Assembly: GCA_003550305.1 (NCBI GenBank)
Contig: QKYT01000804.1
Location: 28,646 to 47,788 of the forward strand
Direction: 5' to 3'
Length of the DNA stretch: 19,143 nucleotides
From: Glomus cerebriforme
Lineage: Eukaryota; Glomeromycota; Glomeromycetes; Glomerales; Glomeraceae
Below, in pieces: positions 18,801 through 19,143 of this stretch (its first letter is position 1; each line of letters opens with the position of its first letter). Made by a program: the position numbers and the translations under genes. The notes under the pieces were generated by a model. That model saw only the letters and a program-made list of their open reading frames with translations, was not told where the DNA came from and did no database searches.

Positions 18801-18959
18801 TCTAACAAAATATTATTAAGAAGGGTTAGCAGAGTGGATATATCATCACCAGATAAACTAATATAGTTTGGACCTTTTAATATATTGTATTGAACTAGAA
18901 TTAAAGATAAATATTTGGTGAGGAGCTTGATGACTAAGGTTGCTTGCTGAAACTTAGAG

Positions 18960-19143
18960 GTTTAGGCAAGATGGCATTTTACCACAAAGTAAAATTCTGC
19001 TGAAACTATATTAAAATTATATTAAAAAACTGGCGAAACTCTGGAGAAAAGCGAAACTGCCAAAACCTATTATAATTGCTGAAACTGCCAAAACTCTGCC
19101 AAAACTATAATAAATCTATAGTAAAATTTTGATGAAACTAATC
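18960..19143. repeat. Degenerate GAAACT/CAAAACT tandem-like repeat
   Basis: Short units such as CTGAAACT, GGCGAAACTCT, GCCAAAACTCTG and GCTGAAACTGCC recur at irregular spacing, mixed with TATTAAAATTATA. The array touches the truncated 5' end of the LINE fossil and continues past the right edge. There is no coding frame. Confidence 0.55.

Larger units (their letters stand above)
14900..18955 (-). pseudogene. 5'-truncated LINE-type (non-LTR) retrotransposon, decayed
   Basis: The minus strand encodes pieces of one polyprotein in shifting frames. Reverse transcriptase comes first: NILKGPNYISLSGDD (about 18860), QKAFDSIF (18755), FTTEADIDQGEV, then the catalytic box as AYVDNT (near 18400-18420) where family members have a YxDD motif. 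A connection region includes RILGIWFTTGNQFFADFDTA. RNase H is seen as FHIYTDRF (16762-16785), IYMDSQVIIDG (about 16570-16605) and DPHNNAADILAKN. A zinc motif CX2CX8HX3C (CFFCGLNQETLFHLIWC, about 15970-16022) resembles zf-RVT. The tail HNKKIHHFIADMAMDEFNHP continues through an in-frame TGA (15298-15300) to a TAA at 15070-15072. AATAAA (14925-14930), ACTTGT and poly(A) (14900-14909) end it. The 5' end is lost near 18955. It is dead: many stops and frameshifts, and a broken YxDD box. Confidence 0.8.

Noticed and set aside
1..19143. tRNA, rRNA or CRISPR-like arrays
   Set aside because: No T-loop motifs, conserved rRNA blocks or regular repeat-spacer pattern were seen on either strand.

Overview
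The window looks like nuclear DNA of a very AT-rich fungus. Its genes have many short introns of about 59-88 bp, and its transposon fossils are of the kind common in arbuscular mycorrhizal fungi (Glomeromycotina, for example Rhizophagus). That placement rests on recalled family resemblance, not on a search. No tRNA, rRNA, CRISPR or bacterial-style operon was seen.

Layout. (1) Positions 1-118, minus strand: the 5' end of a small Cys-rich protein that runs off the left edge. (2) Positions 119-8909: about 8.8 kb of gene-poor, repeat-rich DNA. It holds two copies of an inverted-repeat element (1816-2175 and 3056-3418), a decayed MULE/FAR1-type transposase (about 3755-5235), a short TA-flanked MITE (5286-5414), a Tc1/mariner-like TIR element with a third end inside it (5492-6208), a 523-bp foldback element carrying all five N bases of the window (6245-6767), and poly(A)-tailed 3' ends. 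(3) Positions 8910-13225: a compact gene island with three intact housekeeping genes. These are the ribosome-assembly GTPase NOG2 (minus, 8 exons), the proteasome maturation factor UMP1 (plus, 5 exons, first coding exon only the ATG) and guanylate kinase GUK1 (minus, 5 exons). NOG2 and UMP1 are divergent across 153 bp; UMP1 and GUK1 are convergent across 130 bp. (4) Positions 13383-13860: further decayed copies of the first inverted-repeat family, just upstream of GUK1. (5) Positions 14900 to about 18955, minus strand: a 5'-truncated LINE-type retrotransposon fossil with reverse transcriptase, RNase H, zf-RVT-like zinc motif, C-terminal tail, AATAAA and poly(A). A MITE sits inside it. (6) Positions 18960-19143: a degenerate GAAACT/CAAAACT repeat.

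The three genes serve general growth: 60S ribosome export, 20S proteasome assembly and GMP/dGMP phosphorylation. The shared NOG2/UMP1 promoter and the repeat next to GUK1 both carry the palindrome TCACGTGA, which is strongly over-represented here. No wholly new multi-gene system is visible. The most interesting material is the layered repeats: a long foldback element, MITEs inside other elements, and an inverted-repeat family that carries CACGTG sites close to genes.
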